Of a DNA stretch of 64,000 nucleotides, positions 1 to 10,193 are shown piece by piece. Where the stretch lies: positions 64,491 to 128,490 of the forward strand of contig QANZ01018886.1 of assembly GCA_003254925.1 (NCBI GenBank), in the 5' to 3' direction. Below the pieces are notes generated by a model, which ran no database searches, was not told the origin of the DNA, and saw nothing but the letters and a program-made list of their open reading frames with translations. Source of the stretch: Chamaecrista fasciculata (taxonomy: Eukaryota > Streptophyta > Magnoliopsida > Fabales > Fabaceae). A program made the position numbers and the translations under genes. Within the stretch, counting starts at the first letter, position 1, and each line of letters begins with the position of its first letter.

Positions 1-110
1 ATTTTCTTAATCTGTGTGTATTTAGTATTTACCTCAAAAAATAGATATTTTGAGACGGAAGGAGTACAATTGTTTCACTAGGAAGTTGACAAGTTGACAA
101 GTTGACCATG

Positions 111-158
111 AAAGTTTGGATGTCTAATCAGGCCAAAAAAAAAGTTTGGATGTCTAAT
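111..158. repeat. Micro-insertion: short A-run bracketed by 18-bp direct repeat
   Basis: The 18-bp word AAAGTTTGGATGTCTAAT occurs at 111-128 and again at 141-158. Only CAGGCC plus an A-run lies between the copies. This is the layout left by target-primed insertion of an extremely 5'-truncated poly(A) retroposon. The same pattern recurs elsewhere in the window. Slippage-driven tandem duplication is the alternative, but it would not explain the A-run with GGCC. Confidence 0.6.
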
Positions 159-229
159 TGAAAATTAAAAGATATACATATGATGATTTAACTTCTATCA
201 ATCACCAAACTGGATACAATCTCGTTTAC

Positions 230-401
230 TAGGGGTGAGCACGAGTTGGGTTGGGGCGGGCTGAGGGATTTTTCCAGCCCAACCCACAAAGAAATCTGCG
301 GGTTGGGTTGAGTTGGGTTTTTGAAATTTTTTTATTTCAGCCCGAACCAACCTAACCCGCGGGCCTGCGGGTTGGGTTGGGTCAGCCCACGGGTACCACT
401 A
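230..401. mobile_element. Probable hAT-like non-autonomous element, GGGTTGGG-rich
   Basis: The segment starts TAGGGGTGAGCACGAG and ends, read on the other strand, TAGTGGTACCCGTGGG, giving imperfect inverted ends of the TAGGGGTGAGCA kind typical of plant hAT derivatives. The interior is a repetitive run of GGGTTGGG and its complement. No clean 8-bp target duplication is visible, so the boundaries are tentative. Confidence 0.4.
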
Positions 402-1323
402 GATGATAAAATCTTTTTAGACGTCCTGAAAAAAATTAGAAGTTTTCTGAACAAAATGAACAAAGAATAAAAGGTATGCAAGAGAAATTCTCTATATATG
501 CTTCATTGAATCTCTTTCGTTAAGATATATACAAGTGAGAAGATGGGAAAACGAAAGCTATCTTGTTTCTAAGATAAAATAATGCCTTTCCCTATGTCAC
601 TAGCAAAAGCTACATAAAAAAAGACAAAAATATATAATATAAAAGAAGCATGCTTGTCGACAGGACCTACATGCCATGCCCTCCTTCCAATGTCAGCATG
701 CTTGCTTGTGTCCACACCACCCAAAAAATGTAATCCCACTATAATAAAGAAACATAATACAAGAAGAAGAAGAAGTCAAGAAAGTAATATTTGAAAATAA
801 CATACAAACACAAAAATAACAGAGAAGAAGAAGAATAAGTTTTGTAGCTAGCATAAACACAAAAATAACAGAGAAGATGAAGACGAAAATAACAGAGCAA
901 CTTGGGACGAATTTGTAGCTTCAAAATAACAGAGAAACACGAAACTAACAGAGAAACAAAGGGACGAATTTGTAGCTTCAGGGTTCGAAAATAACGACTG
1001 AGAAACACATCAATTTGTAGCTTCAGGGTTCAAATTAGGTTTCGAAAATAACAGAGAAAAACAAAAATTTGTACCTTCATGCTTCCGAACCAGCGACGCC
1101 GAGAGAGAAGATGAAAGGAACGAGAACGACGGCAACGACGGATGGCTTTGGGTGGTGGCGACGACGATTTTGTGGAGAGAAGGGGAAAGGCAACTAGGGT
1201 TTGAACTTGAAGAAGAGAAGAGGAGATGTAGCTAGCGGCGGAGGAGACTAGATTCATGAAGGTGAAGTGCTAATTGAGGGATTGGAGTAAGAAAAATTAG
1301 GGTATGTAAAGTATAGTGAGAGA
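402..1323. repeat. Non-genic region with degenerate direct repeats
   Basis: No supported gene. Between about 780 and 1080 a unit of roughly 50-60 bp (containing AAATAACAGAGAAACA and GAATTTGTAGCTTCAGGGTT) recurs imperfectly several times. A 75-codon minus-strand reading frame ending near 1030 begins with a true ATG at 1257, but it has no recognisable domain and runs into the repeats, so it is not called as a gene. Confidence 0.45.
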
Positions 1324-1358
1324 NNNNNNNNNNNNNNNNNNNNNNNNNNNNNNNNNNN
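1324..1358. other. Assembly gap (35 N)
   Basis: A run of 35 undetermined bases. Its true length is unknown, so sequence on either side may not be contiguous. A single further N lies at 2072. Confidence 0.99.
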
Positions 1359-1962
1359 ATAAAAGTATGTTCTAAAGAGCTCAAGGGACATAGTTTTATT
1401 TACTAAATATAAGTCCTTACCTTACTTACTTAAGTGATCGTGACTGAACACGAAGGAGCCTTTACTTCAATCCTACCAAGCCACACCCTAGGACTGTTCC
1501 CGGGTGAGGAGGGAGGAGTCTCCCTTCCTTCACAACATTCCCAACCTTGTCTAAGTAAGGACATTGCGGAGAGCACTTCTTATATTAATTAATTAACTAT
1601 AAAAATATAGCCATATAGGAACAAATATATAATTAATTTAATATATTAATATATCAAATTAATTATGTTTATATGTTTGATTTCATCAAGAGACATGAGA
1701 CATCATTTTAAAAGGTGTCTATTAATAATTAATAGACATATTCTTTCATTTGAAAAGATCTATCAAGTGTTTTCTTTCAATTACTAATAGACACATCTTC
1801 TATTCTGAAGAGATCTAACTTTTAGATAGTGTCTATTAGTAGTTAATAAACATAATTTTCTAATGAAATGACATATCTTATGGATTATATCTCTTGGTCA
1901 ATCATAAATAGTGATCCAAACCACACAAGATGTAAGATGAAATAAAACATGAAATAATATGA
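1359..1962. other. AT-rich intergenic sequence, no gene
   Basis: No supported coding region. The only structure seen is a short, almost perfect palindrome at about 1716-1738 (arms TGTCTATTAAT / ATTAATAGACA), with weaker echoes of TCTATTAGTAGTTAATA downstream. Confidence 0.5.
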
Positions 1963-2190
1963 AAAGTTCAATTTATAGGCTTTCTTGTATCTTGGAAGGG
2001 GCTTGCCTATTTTTCCAGGTGTATAGGCAATCACTCTTTAAGGAAAGTGATCTATCACACCTCAAAGCCATNATAGTATGTTAAGTTCAATTCATAGGCT
2101 TTGTTGTATCTTGGAAGGTGCTTGCCTAACTTTCCCAGATGTATAGACAATTACTCTTTAAGGAAAGTGATTCATCACGCCTCAAAGTCA
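1963..2190. repeat. Two tandem copies of a ~118-bp unit
   Basis: The block starting AAGTTCAATTTATAGGCTTT and running to CACACCTCAAAGCCAT is followed at once by a second copy starting at about 2083 (AAGTTCAATTCATAGGCTTT). Both copies share GTATCTTGGAAGG, CTTGCCTA and CTCTTTAAGGAAAGTGAT. The copies have drifted by point changes. Function unknown. Confidence 0.8.
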
Positions 2191-3448
2191 TCAATTAATT
2201 TCTATTCTTTTATTCATCTCTTTCTTCTATTTTATTATTTCTAACAACTTGGACGTGAGAGAAAGGGGACATGGTTGAAAATATAAATAAGTATTTTGAG
2301 AGGACGTCATTGCAAAGCGTGGAGAAAACACGCGCCAAAAACTACTTGGTGGGAAATTTGTTACCAATAAGAAAGAGAAACATATATTACAATTAAAAAC
2401 TTACCAAATTAATTTGGAATTTTTTACCTTACCCGTGCGAATTAAATATCACAAAAATTAAGGAAATTTGTTCTAATAACTTAGTTAGGGGATCCTCTTC
2501 CTTTAATGTTCTTTTCCTTTCAATCTAAATTATTAAAATTCTTGATTTACACTCCAAGGTAAATGCTCACAGATCAAGGAACATATATATTTGATGTTAA
2601 AGGTAAATGCTCACAGATCAAGGAAATGATTTAACAAATATTACCAAATACAAATAATGTCACAATAATTTAATTGAATACAAGATTAAAAGTGAACATA
2701 TATATATCTATAATATATATATACAGCAATCTCTGCATTCATATTGCATTAATTAGTAATATATATACAGTAATACAAATCTCCTAAAACATGCAAACTA
2801 TCACACATAATGAGTCATGATAATTCAAATTAAACAAATATTAAATACACATAATGAGTCATGATAATTCAAATTCAAAATAAAAACATCATAACCATAA
2901 TATATAATTATAATATATAATAAACTTCAAATATTTAAATTTATATCTCACATTACATAAAATTTTGATCATATAATGTTATAATTATTTAATATTTTTA
3001 ACAATTTTTTTTACATCTTTTCCTTTTTTTCTAATTATTTTAAAGATGTTTTTGTTATCTTTAATTTCCTATTAATATTTCTCTCTTTCCCTCTGTTTTT
3101 CAACAGGTTTTAATGCTTTATATTCTTTTTTCTTTTTGTTTTAAATCAATTCATTAATTACATTCATCCCAATTTCATTTTTCAATCACTCTTTACACTT
3201 TCGAAAGGCGGCTGCTTACTATTTTCAATATTATTCTACTTTTCTCTTTTTCCTTCATTTTACAATACAATTAATTTTCTCCTCCTTCTTCTCTTACCAT
3301 CACATTTCCTTTTCACTCTCTACTCGGTCTCTATTCTCCCATTTGCAGAGAAGAAAACATATCTCCTTTGCACTCCATCTCAAATCATTCTTTTGCAAAT
3401 CAATCTTCGATTCAAGCTTCTTCAACAGTGTTGAATCAACAATCCAGA
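2191..3448. other. AT-rich intergenic sequence, no gene
   Basis: No supported gene. The duplicated words AGGTAAATGCTCACAGATCA (about 2558 and 2600) and CATAATGAGTCATGATAATT (about 2806 and 2850) show small local duplications. The remainder is low-complexity AT-rich and T-rich DNA. Confidence 0.5.
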
Positions 3449-3605
3449 AGACGAGCAAGTGAAGGCTAGAAATTGCGTAGATCTGGAGGTCAGGGATTGA
3501 GAAATCACGTTGGATCTAGAACTGAGAAACTACAAGGATGAGCAAGTGAGGGCCATAAATCATCGATGAAGTGGAGAAATCACGTTGGATCTGGAACTGA
3601 GAACA
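3449..3605. repeat. Imperfect tandem duplication, ~80-bp unit
   Basis: Two consecutive blocks share GAGCAAGTGA at their start and GAGAAATCACGTTGGATCT and GAACTGAGAA at their end. The middle sections differ. It abuts the CCGG-rich element that follows and may be part of the same degenerate transposon. Confidence 0.65.
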
Positions 3606-3638
3606 TAATTTCAAAGTTTTTTTTTTTTTTTAAATAAT

Positions 3639-3809
3639 AACCGGTCCAATCGGTTTTCGGTCCACCGGTTCTGTTCGAACCGTCCGGGTTGACTCGGCGG
3701 CCCGCCGGTTCAGTTACATTCCGATATAAATGGGTGTATCGGACCGGACTGAAGACTGGTTCGGCGGTTCACCGGTTGGACCGGCCGGTCCGGTTTTTTC
3801 CACTATGAT
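3639..3809. mobile_element. CCGGTT-rich remnant of a hAT-like family (one end)
   Basis: A GC-rich island of CCGGTTC/GAACCGG words in AT-rich DNA. It ends GGTCCGGTTTTTTCCACTATG-like, almost identical to the right end of the well-delimited element at 41368-41779. The left end is not recognisable, so this is a truncated or diverged relative. Confidence 0.5.
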
Positions 3810-5065
3810 AATTTTCGTTCCCATTAATTTCATTTCAATTCGCAATACATATTTTGTAATAATAAAAGAATTTATATTTACAAGATTTTAAACTTAAAAT
3901 TTTATTTAAATAATATAAGTTCACTTATTATTTAAACCAATCATTTATTAATGACTTCAATTCAATTAAATTGATCTAAAGTGGACTTTTACTCACTCGT
4001 GATTAGGAATTTAGGACCTTACTCTACGCTCTACGTTTAGACATAGACTTTAATTTTTGGCTTCTTAATGTGATGATCAATCTTCAAACTTCAAACATGA
4101 CTTTTCTTGGACAAAACATCATTTCCTCGTGGGGAAACTTTCGCTCACAGCTTTTACACATATCACATATGTATTGTCTGTCTCTTATCAAGGATTTGGG
4201 TTTACATTCTTTATTCATTACATCTTTAGCCAACCTGTTTCAATTAAATATAAATAAATTATTGACAAAAAAACTTTTTTGTCCTCAAATTTGTATTACT
4301 TTTTGATTTTGTCTCTAAAAATGTTTTATTTTGATCAATTTAATCATTTATCTTAACTTCATCTAGTATATAAATCAACAACAAACTCAATTTGATTAAG
4401 TGAGCTTCAATCAGAGTCAAATTTTATTTTCTTAAAACAATTTTACATTACATGTGTTGAATTTGAGGCTCAAATATTTATTCATGAGAGAGTCTGATTT
4501 TGACCCATTAGAAAGATTGTGGAGAGAAGAACAAAATGAGACCAAAATGGCTTCCATGGGAGGTTGCATGTGCTCACATAAGTGGCTTAAAGGGAACTAT
4601 GTGATACAGTTTTGTATTTTGAGCTCTTTCATTCTTTTATAAATAAAAGTATTTCTTTACTATTTTAGTTGCTCATTCCATTTGTTGGAAAGAGGGTTCC
4701 CATTTGTGAGAACCCATTAGTATATCTTCTCTCTCTTTCTCAAAGTCATTCTTTTCTCTATCAGTCATAGATATGTGAATTTATTTCTAATAGATAAAGT
4801 GGTGCAGTCTTTCTTGGGATTCATGTTAGTAACTTTTACAATATTTATATATGTTTGGATTTGGTAGGTTCTTGAGGATCTATTTTCTTTCAACATGCCA
4901 TAAGTTACATAGAGTTTGCTTTATTAACTAGATAAAGTTGATACAATAAATAAATTTGACCAAAATGAAACATTTTGGGGAAAAAAATTAACAATAAATA
5001 AATTTTGGAGATGAAACTAAAAATTAATGTAATTTTTTTAAAAAAAGTTGCTTCTGCCTAATTTA
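3810..5065. other. Intergenic, no gene seen
   Basis: Short reading frames here (for example around 4070-4306 and 4454-4642) have no recognisable motif. Base composition resembles the surrounding non-coding DNA. Confidence 0.5.
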
Positions 5066-5410
5066 GAGCCCGTTTGGATAAGTTTTTTTTCATCTAAAAA
5101 GCACTTTTTTAATTAAAAAAGACCTTTTATAAACATAAAATCTTGTTTGGGTAAACTTTTAAGAAAAAGGAGAAGTTACAAAAAAAAAAGTTAAAATATA
5201 GCTTTTTTAAGAAGTTCAATTTTGTAGCTTCTACTTAAAGCACTTGTAAAAGCTATTCTTTTGGTTCATTTTATTACTTATAAGTACTTTTGTCATTTTA
5301 TATCCAAACAACTTTGATAATTAAAAATATTAGTGTTTCACTCAAAAGAACTTTTTAAAAAAGTTTGATAAATAAAGTTTTTTTTTTCATAAGCTTATCC
5401 AAATGGGCTC
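5066..5410. mobile_element. Tourist-like MITE (PIF/Harbinger type), TSD TTA
   Basis: The inverted ends are GAGCCCGTTTGGATAAG at 5066 and CTTATCCAAATGGGCTC ending at 5410 (one mismatch between the arms). The element is flanked by TTA at 5063-5065 and 5411-5413, the 3-bp target duplication of PIF/Harbinger elements. The 345-bp interior is AT-rich without coding capacity, including inverted AAAAGCACTTTT-type stretches. Confidence 0.8.
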
Positions 5411-6181
5411 TTATTTATTGCCTAAACATGAATTAATTATTGTCCAAGATGATTTTTAAAAGTTTGAATTATTTTGGGGGGCTATTTCTTTTTAAAAAAA
5501 CATTCTTCAATTACAATCTGGAAGCATATATAATTGGTGTGTTAAGTAATGCATAAAATTATACTTAGTTAAACTCGAGAGTTAAATTGTAAAATTAATA
5601 AAATAGTCGCATAGTGCTGAGATCGAGTTAAATTTGAGTAAAATTGAGTAAATCGCACAATTTTAAGATTTAAAATTAGATTTTGACAATCATGATTCTC
5701 GTATAAAAAATTAGAATAAACATTGAAATTAACAGAAAATTTCAAAAATATTATTCTTACAATTTTCTTTATCACCATCGATATGTTTATTTCAATTTAT
5801 GTGTTATGTTATATGGTTAATTTGTTATTATAACATTAATATTAGATATTTAGACTTATTTTAATTAATGAGAGTTAGATTTAGAAGAGTTATAAATATT
5901 TTAATGCATTTATAATAATTAGTGAAAGGCATATTATTTTAAAAATAATTATCATCTGTATCTAAACAAACTCTTATGATTTTATGACTCAAGTTTAATC
6001 CAATTTTATACACCCTTCTTGATTTTACTAACTTCTAATTTTGACAAATGACAACTATGAATAAAATCATTAGGTGATTATTTGATCAGAAGTTTCAGTA
6101 GTTAATCAATTTTATCCATTGCTTTATCTTGTACTGAAAAGAGAAAAAAAAAGTGACGCAATTCAATAAAATGAGTTGTAT
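5411..6181. other. AT-rich intergenic, no gene
   Basis: No coding region or repeat structure that I can support. Confidence 0.5.
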
Positions 6182-6533
6182 AACTATTGGATATTTAGTT
6201 TTTTAGTTGTTTTCCTTATGTTATTTTCATATTTCAGTCTTTAGTTTTTCCGGATCTTCAGATCTTGCGTTAGTTATCATCTTAGTAAAGCTAGTGGAAT
6301 CTTTATCGTGAAGATGCTTTGCTCTCTGACAAATAGGATCTATGATTGCAAACTCTTTGTTGGCAACTCTTTATAAGAACTTTTTATGAGCTTAATTCGC
6401 TCTCTAGTTCAACAATGTTTACGTTTTATTATTCTTGTTTATCAATTCTGAAGTGTTGGATCGTATGTAAGTGCCGCTTGGTTGTTTTTTAATATATTTC
6501 TTCTTATTATAAAAAAAAACTATTGGATATTTA
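6182..6533 (+). mobile_element. 5'-truncated non-LTR retroposon with 16-bp TSD
   Basis: The 16-bp word AACTATTGGATATTTA occurs at 6182-6197 and 6518-6533. The 320 bp between them end in an A-run (from 6511), as expected for target-primed reverse transcription of a LINE 3' end on the plus strand. No protein domain is left in this short fragment, so the family is unknown. Confidence 0.75.
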
Positions 6534-6948
6534 TATAGTCATATCAGAACAGTGACTTTTAAAAGCCAAAGTTGTCCATTTTATTAGATCATATCACTTA
6601 AAATGTTAATTACATGTTCATTGGTTTAACATGATCATTTTACTATCTATGAATGACTAAAAGGTGACAGTTGGTTTTTGAAAAATCAAATTACGGGAAA
6701 TATATTTTTAAAAGACAAAATCTATCTCGCTTAAGAATAAACGTTTTCAACTACAATGCACCTCAATGTCAAATATTAGTTTCCCACTTCCCACAATGGC
6801 TTTGTAAATTTATCACATGGACCCGGCCGGCATCTACAAGCCAACCAGATAAACATATAGTAGGTAAAATATTAGGCTAAGAATTTCACCGAATGACAGT
6901 GAAAGAATGGTGTAAATCCAAAGTCTAGATCGTGGTATTGCACGTGAA
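6534..6948. other. Intergenic, downstream of the YrdC gene
   Basis: No supported gene. The last part probably contains the 3' untranslated region of the minus-strand gene that ends at 6949. Confidence 0.4.
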
Positions 6949-9188
6949 TCATTGCCCATTTGAAGTGGTCACTGCTTCAACTAGAGAATACTTCTCCAAG
7001 ATGGCAACTGTCTCTTCCTTTGCACTACAAGCAGAACGAAGAACAAGAAGACATGAATAAGTCTTTGTTACTATCAAGATTTTGCACTCCTAAAACAAAT
7101 GCAAAATAACCAAGGGATCTTAAGAAAAAAAAACTGGAAAATTTTGTCTCAAGACATGAATAAGTGTAACCTCGGCTGATATCAAAACCTGTAATTTTTT
7201 ACTTTTGAACCATTTCTTATGAGATCAATATGCAAAAGTTAATGCCTTAAAACACCACCAACGGCGTTTCCTATGCATTTTGCACACACGACCCATTGAC
7301 CACAAGAAGGTAAAGTTCTCCCCAACTAAAAATTAATCTAGTGTTACTCATTTTCATAATCCAGTCCTAAATTTAAGATGACAGCAATGAGCAAACAATA
7401 TCTAACCAAAATATTGTCTTTGGTATTAGCATCTACACTAGCACATGCCGTTCTGAAATCCACAACAAGAATCTTAAAAGAGATGAGACAATTGGTTGAA
7501 TTGGGTGTACCTTCCAGGTCTAAGTATCTTGTACTTGTTTGGTACAGTGAGATCCACAACTGTTGAGCCTGCACGACCAGATGGAAGAAGACCACCATCA
7601 TAGACATAGGCACAATGTTCCCAGAGGCCCTCGAAATCCTTGATGCAAACACTACTTGACTGTCCACTTAGGTTTGCACTGGTAAGTGCCAGGGCCGTTC
7701 CCGAACCACGGGCAATGACCCTGATGAAATTGCAGTCAGGGACTCTAACTCCGATGCTATCAAGTCCTGGGTTCAAAGATTGTTCAAGAACACTTGACTC
7801 TCCTGTAAAATATCCCAATTATACTATGAGACAAATACATAGGTGCTTGGTTCTTGACAGTAAAACCTAATTTCTGCTTCAAAGTAAAAATCAGTTTCTT
7901 GATGATCTAGTCAAATAAACGTTCTCAAGTATTCTGAATACTTCTTGATACACTTTGCTTGACGGCCTCTGGCAGGCGGTAAACTAGTGCCTTGACATGA
8001 GTCTTCCCCACCCGCGCATCACCATCACATACGAACACTGACTACCTGAGATTCTAGGGACTCAATTTCCTATAATCTCGAAGCCTCTACCACACAAAAT
8101 CTCTCCATCCAACTCCACTACAAAATCCCTAAAGACCCATAAACAAAGGTAGATTATTTCATTATCTCACATTTCAAACTAGATTCTTAAGAAAAACCGT
8201 CATCTACCTAAACCTTCAAAGTCAATCCACAAGGAATCATCCCTGTGAATTCTTCTTGCAGTCTCCTCAAGATATCGTTCTCAAGCGTTCTCGTTGACCT
8301 CATTAAACCATGTTAGTTCCAGCTGATTGGTTTTGTTACTTCTATAGTTCTATTATCATGTTCTTATTCTAATGAATGCATTTTCCAACATCATACATGA
8401 ATAACAAACCTCGTTTTAGCACAACGGTGACAGGCCCTGGAAGCAGGGAATCAAGCAGGCCACAAGGCAGATGGTCAGTGATTGCAAAACGCCCTATGTC
8501 AGATACATCTCCAACACAGATAGCCAGGGGACTTGTATGCTTACGTCCTTTAATCTCATAAATCCTGTTAACTGCTTCCAACGAGCTGCAAAATTGTCCA
8601 GCAAAAGGTAAATGTTAGTCACCAATAATTAAAAATCCAATTGTATTCAAATAAGTGTCGTTGGCCTTAAAATAATATGTGGAAACCATGAAATGACGAG
8701 TTGAGGAATTTAAACAAACAGGTTATGGGCATTATGTAAAAGTATTCATGGAAACAACATACCAAGCATCACAAGCAAACCCATAGAGTGTATCAGTGGG
8801 TACCGCAATAACCTTCCCAGCTTTCAAAGCTTCAACAGCGTCAGCAGCAAAAGCATCTGTTGCTGGACGAACTACCCCCAACTTTCTTTCAATACCCAAA
8901 TCAGAATTCTCCAAATTCCAAGCCATATTTATGGGAAAGTTTCTCCGAAGCCGCCTCCTACTCTGTTTCAAAAGGGGCACAAACGCCAACTTGTGAACCC
9001 CTAAAGCACAATTACAAATCGCCCAATCATCGATTTCAACATGTAGTAACAAAAACGCAAGAAATACGCAGAGAGCGATAAAGAGTATGACTCTATTATA
9101 GGGCACCTTGGAAATGGATGATGGGAAGGATTCGAGCGTTGAGATGAGGCAGTGCTTGTACTGCTATTCTTGTTGTCGCTATAATCAT
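6949..9188 (-). CDS. YRDC: Threonylcarbamoyl-AMP synthase (YrdC/Sua5 domain), organelle-targeted form likely
   Basis: Makes threonylcarbamoyl-adenylate from threonine, bicarbonate and ATP, the first step of t6A37 formation in ANN-reading tRNAs. Exons read on the minus strand: 9188-9107, 9000-8763, 8585-8410, 7802-7511, 7024-6949. All introns are GT-AG, phases are consistent, and the product is 287 aa. Visible YrdC motifs are PTDTLYG (residues 95-101), KGRKHTS (119-125, the KxR substrate-binding loop), PGPVTVV (about 156-162) and TSANLSG (206-212). The protein ends EKYSLVEAVTTSNGQ. The first exon supplies MIIATTRIAVQALPH, and the next stretch (QSRRRLRRNF) is arginine-rich without acids, suggesting a mitochondrial or plastid presequence. 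An internal ATG at 8926 (MAWNLEN) would give a shorter 235-aa form. Plant homologues are of similar length from memory. The family call is firm; the exact start is less so. Confidence 0.92.
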
Positions 9189-9576
9189 CCTAGTTTTTTG
9201 GGCCAAAACTTAGTCAACCACTACCCTAGTATGAATATCCTTCTCAGTTAAATCCATTTTCAGTAATAATCCCAGTAACGAAGGAGACGGAAAAGATTAT
9301 CCGCAAAAGTTTGAGGTTAACTCAAGAAATTCTCAGAAACTGACAAACTGTGTATATTTTCAGTCAGTTGGAGAAAACAAAGAAATAAATGTACAGCGTA
9401 AACATCATGAAAAACATAAAAAATTACATATTTATTCATAATTAATTTAGTTTTCCATAGTTTGATAAATCCTTTTTTTAATAACTCTTATAAAAAATAT
9501 GCTCTTATGAAATTAGTTTAACATAATTCGAAGTAGTTTATTAAGAAGTATTAAAGTTAAGCCTTTCTCAAATTTT
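9189..9576. other. Upstream region of the YrdC gene
   Basis: No coding region. By position it holds the 5' untranslated region and promoter of the minus-strand YrdC gene. No core element could be singled out with confidence. Confidence 0.4.
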
Positions 9577-9767
9577 GTTTTTTTTGGGTGCCCAATATAT
9601 CTTCAACCTGGCCAAGGTTTAATCTTTTACGGATCTGAGTTCTATTTAAAGGTCTGTCGGTGACCAATTAGTTGCCGCATACATAAGGTGGGATTCGAAC
9701 CCCCAATACTTACTTAAGCGACCTAGTAAGCTGATCACTGAACCAACCAAACTTGGTTAGCCCCTTA
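9577..9767 (-). mobile_element. tRNA-derived SINE, minus strand
   Basis: Read on the minus strand it starts near 9767 with a box-A-like stretch (GGTTGGTTCAGTGATCAGC), then GGGGGTTCGAATCCC, a perfect tRNA-type box B (about 9690-9704), and ends GGGCACCC followed by an A-run (T-run on the plus strand at about 9577-9585). Imperfect flanking repeats TCAAATTTTGTTTTT and TCAGATTTGTTTTTA fit a retroposon target duplication. The segment at 48478-48650 is a second, more decayed copy of the same family. Confidence 0.8.
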
Positions 9768-10193
9768 TCAGATTTGTTTTTATTTGCCCATCGTTTTGTT
9801 TCATTTTATTATTAATTTTGTTTATTTATGTTGGGCTTCACTATAGACTTTTAGCATTATATTCATAAATCCAAATAATCCGGACAATTTTCACATAATA
9901 GATTCCTCTGTGTTGGTTTGTCTCTCACCAAACATTACAAAAAAGAAGGCAAGAGAGAGGCCTTCTGGTTTAAATAAATGCATCCGCCTAAATGCTTACC
10001 ATCAATAAATAAAACCACAAATTTCAGTCAGTCTAAAGCTACAATATGATCTGTACATACAAACTAAGAAATGTTACTTTGTATATAAAGAAGTATTCAG
10101 AATCATATTCCCACAGATTTAAGCTACCCAACCCATATACAATAAGTTCAGCCACATTCTGAATCAAAAACCAACTTGTTTGAGCAACTCAAT
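9768..10193. other. Downstream region of the RING-CH gene
   Basis: No coding region. The part next to 10194 is probably the 3' untranslated region of the minus-strand RING-CH gene. Confidence 0.4.

Noticed and set aside
1030..1257. 75-codon minus-strand frame with a true ATG, Ser/Arg-rich
   Set aside because: No domain, overlaps degenerate direct repeats next to an assembly gap, and no splice continuation could be supported.
9690..9767. Possible tRNA gene (perfect box B GGTTCGAATCCC on the minus strand)
   Set aside because: No cloverleaf with acceptor and anticodon stems can be built; the tRNA-like part continues into a body with an A-tail, so it is a SINE.
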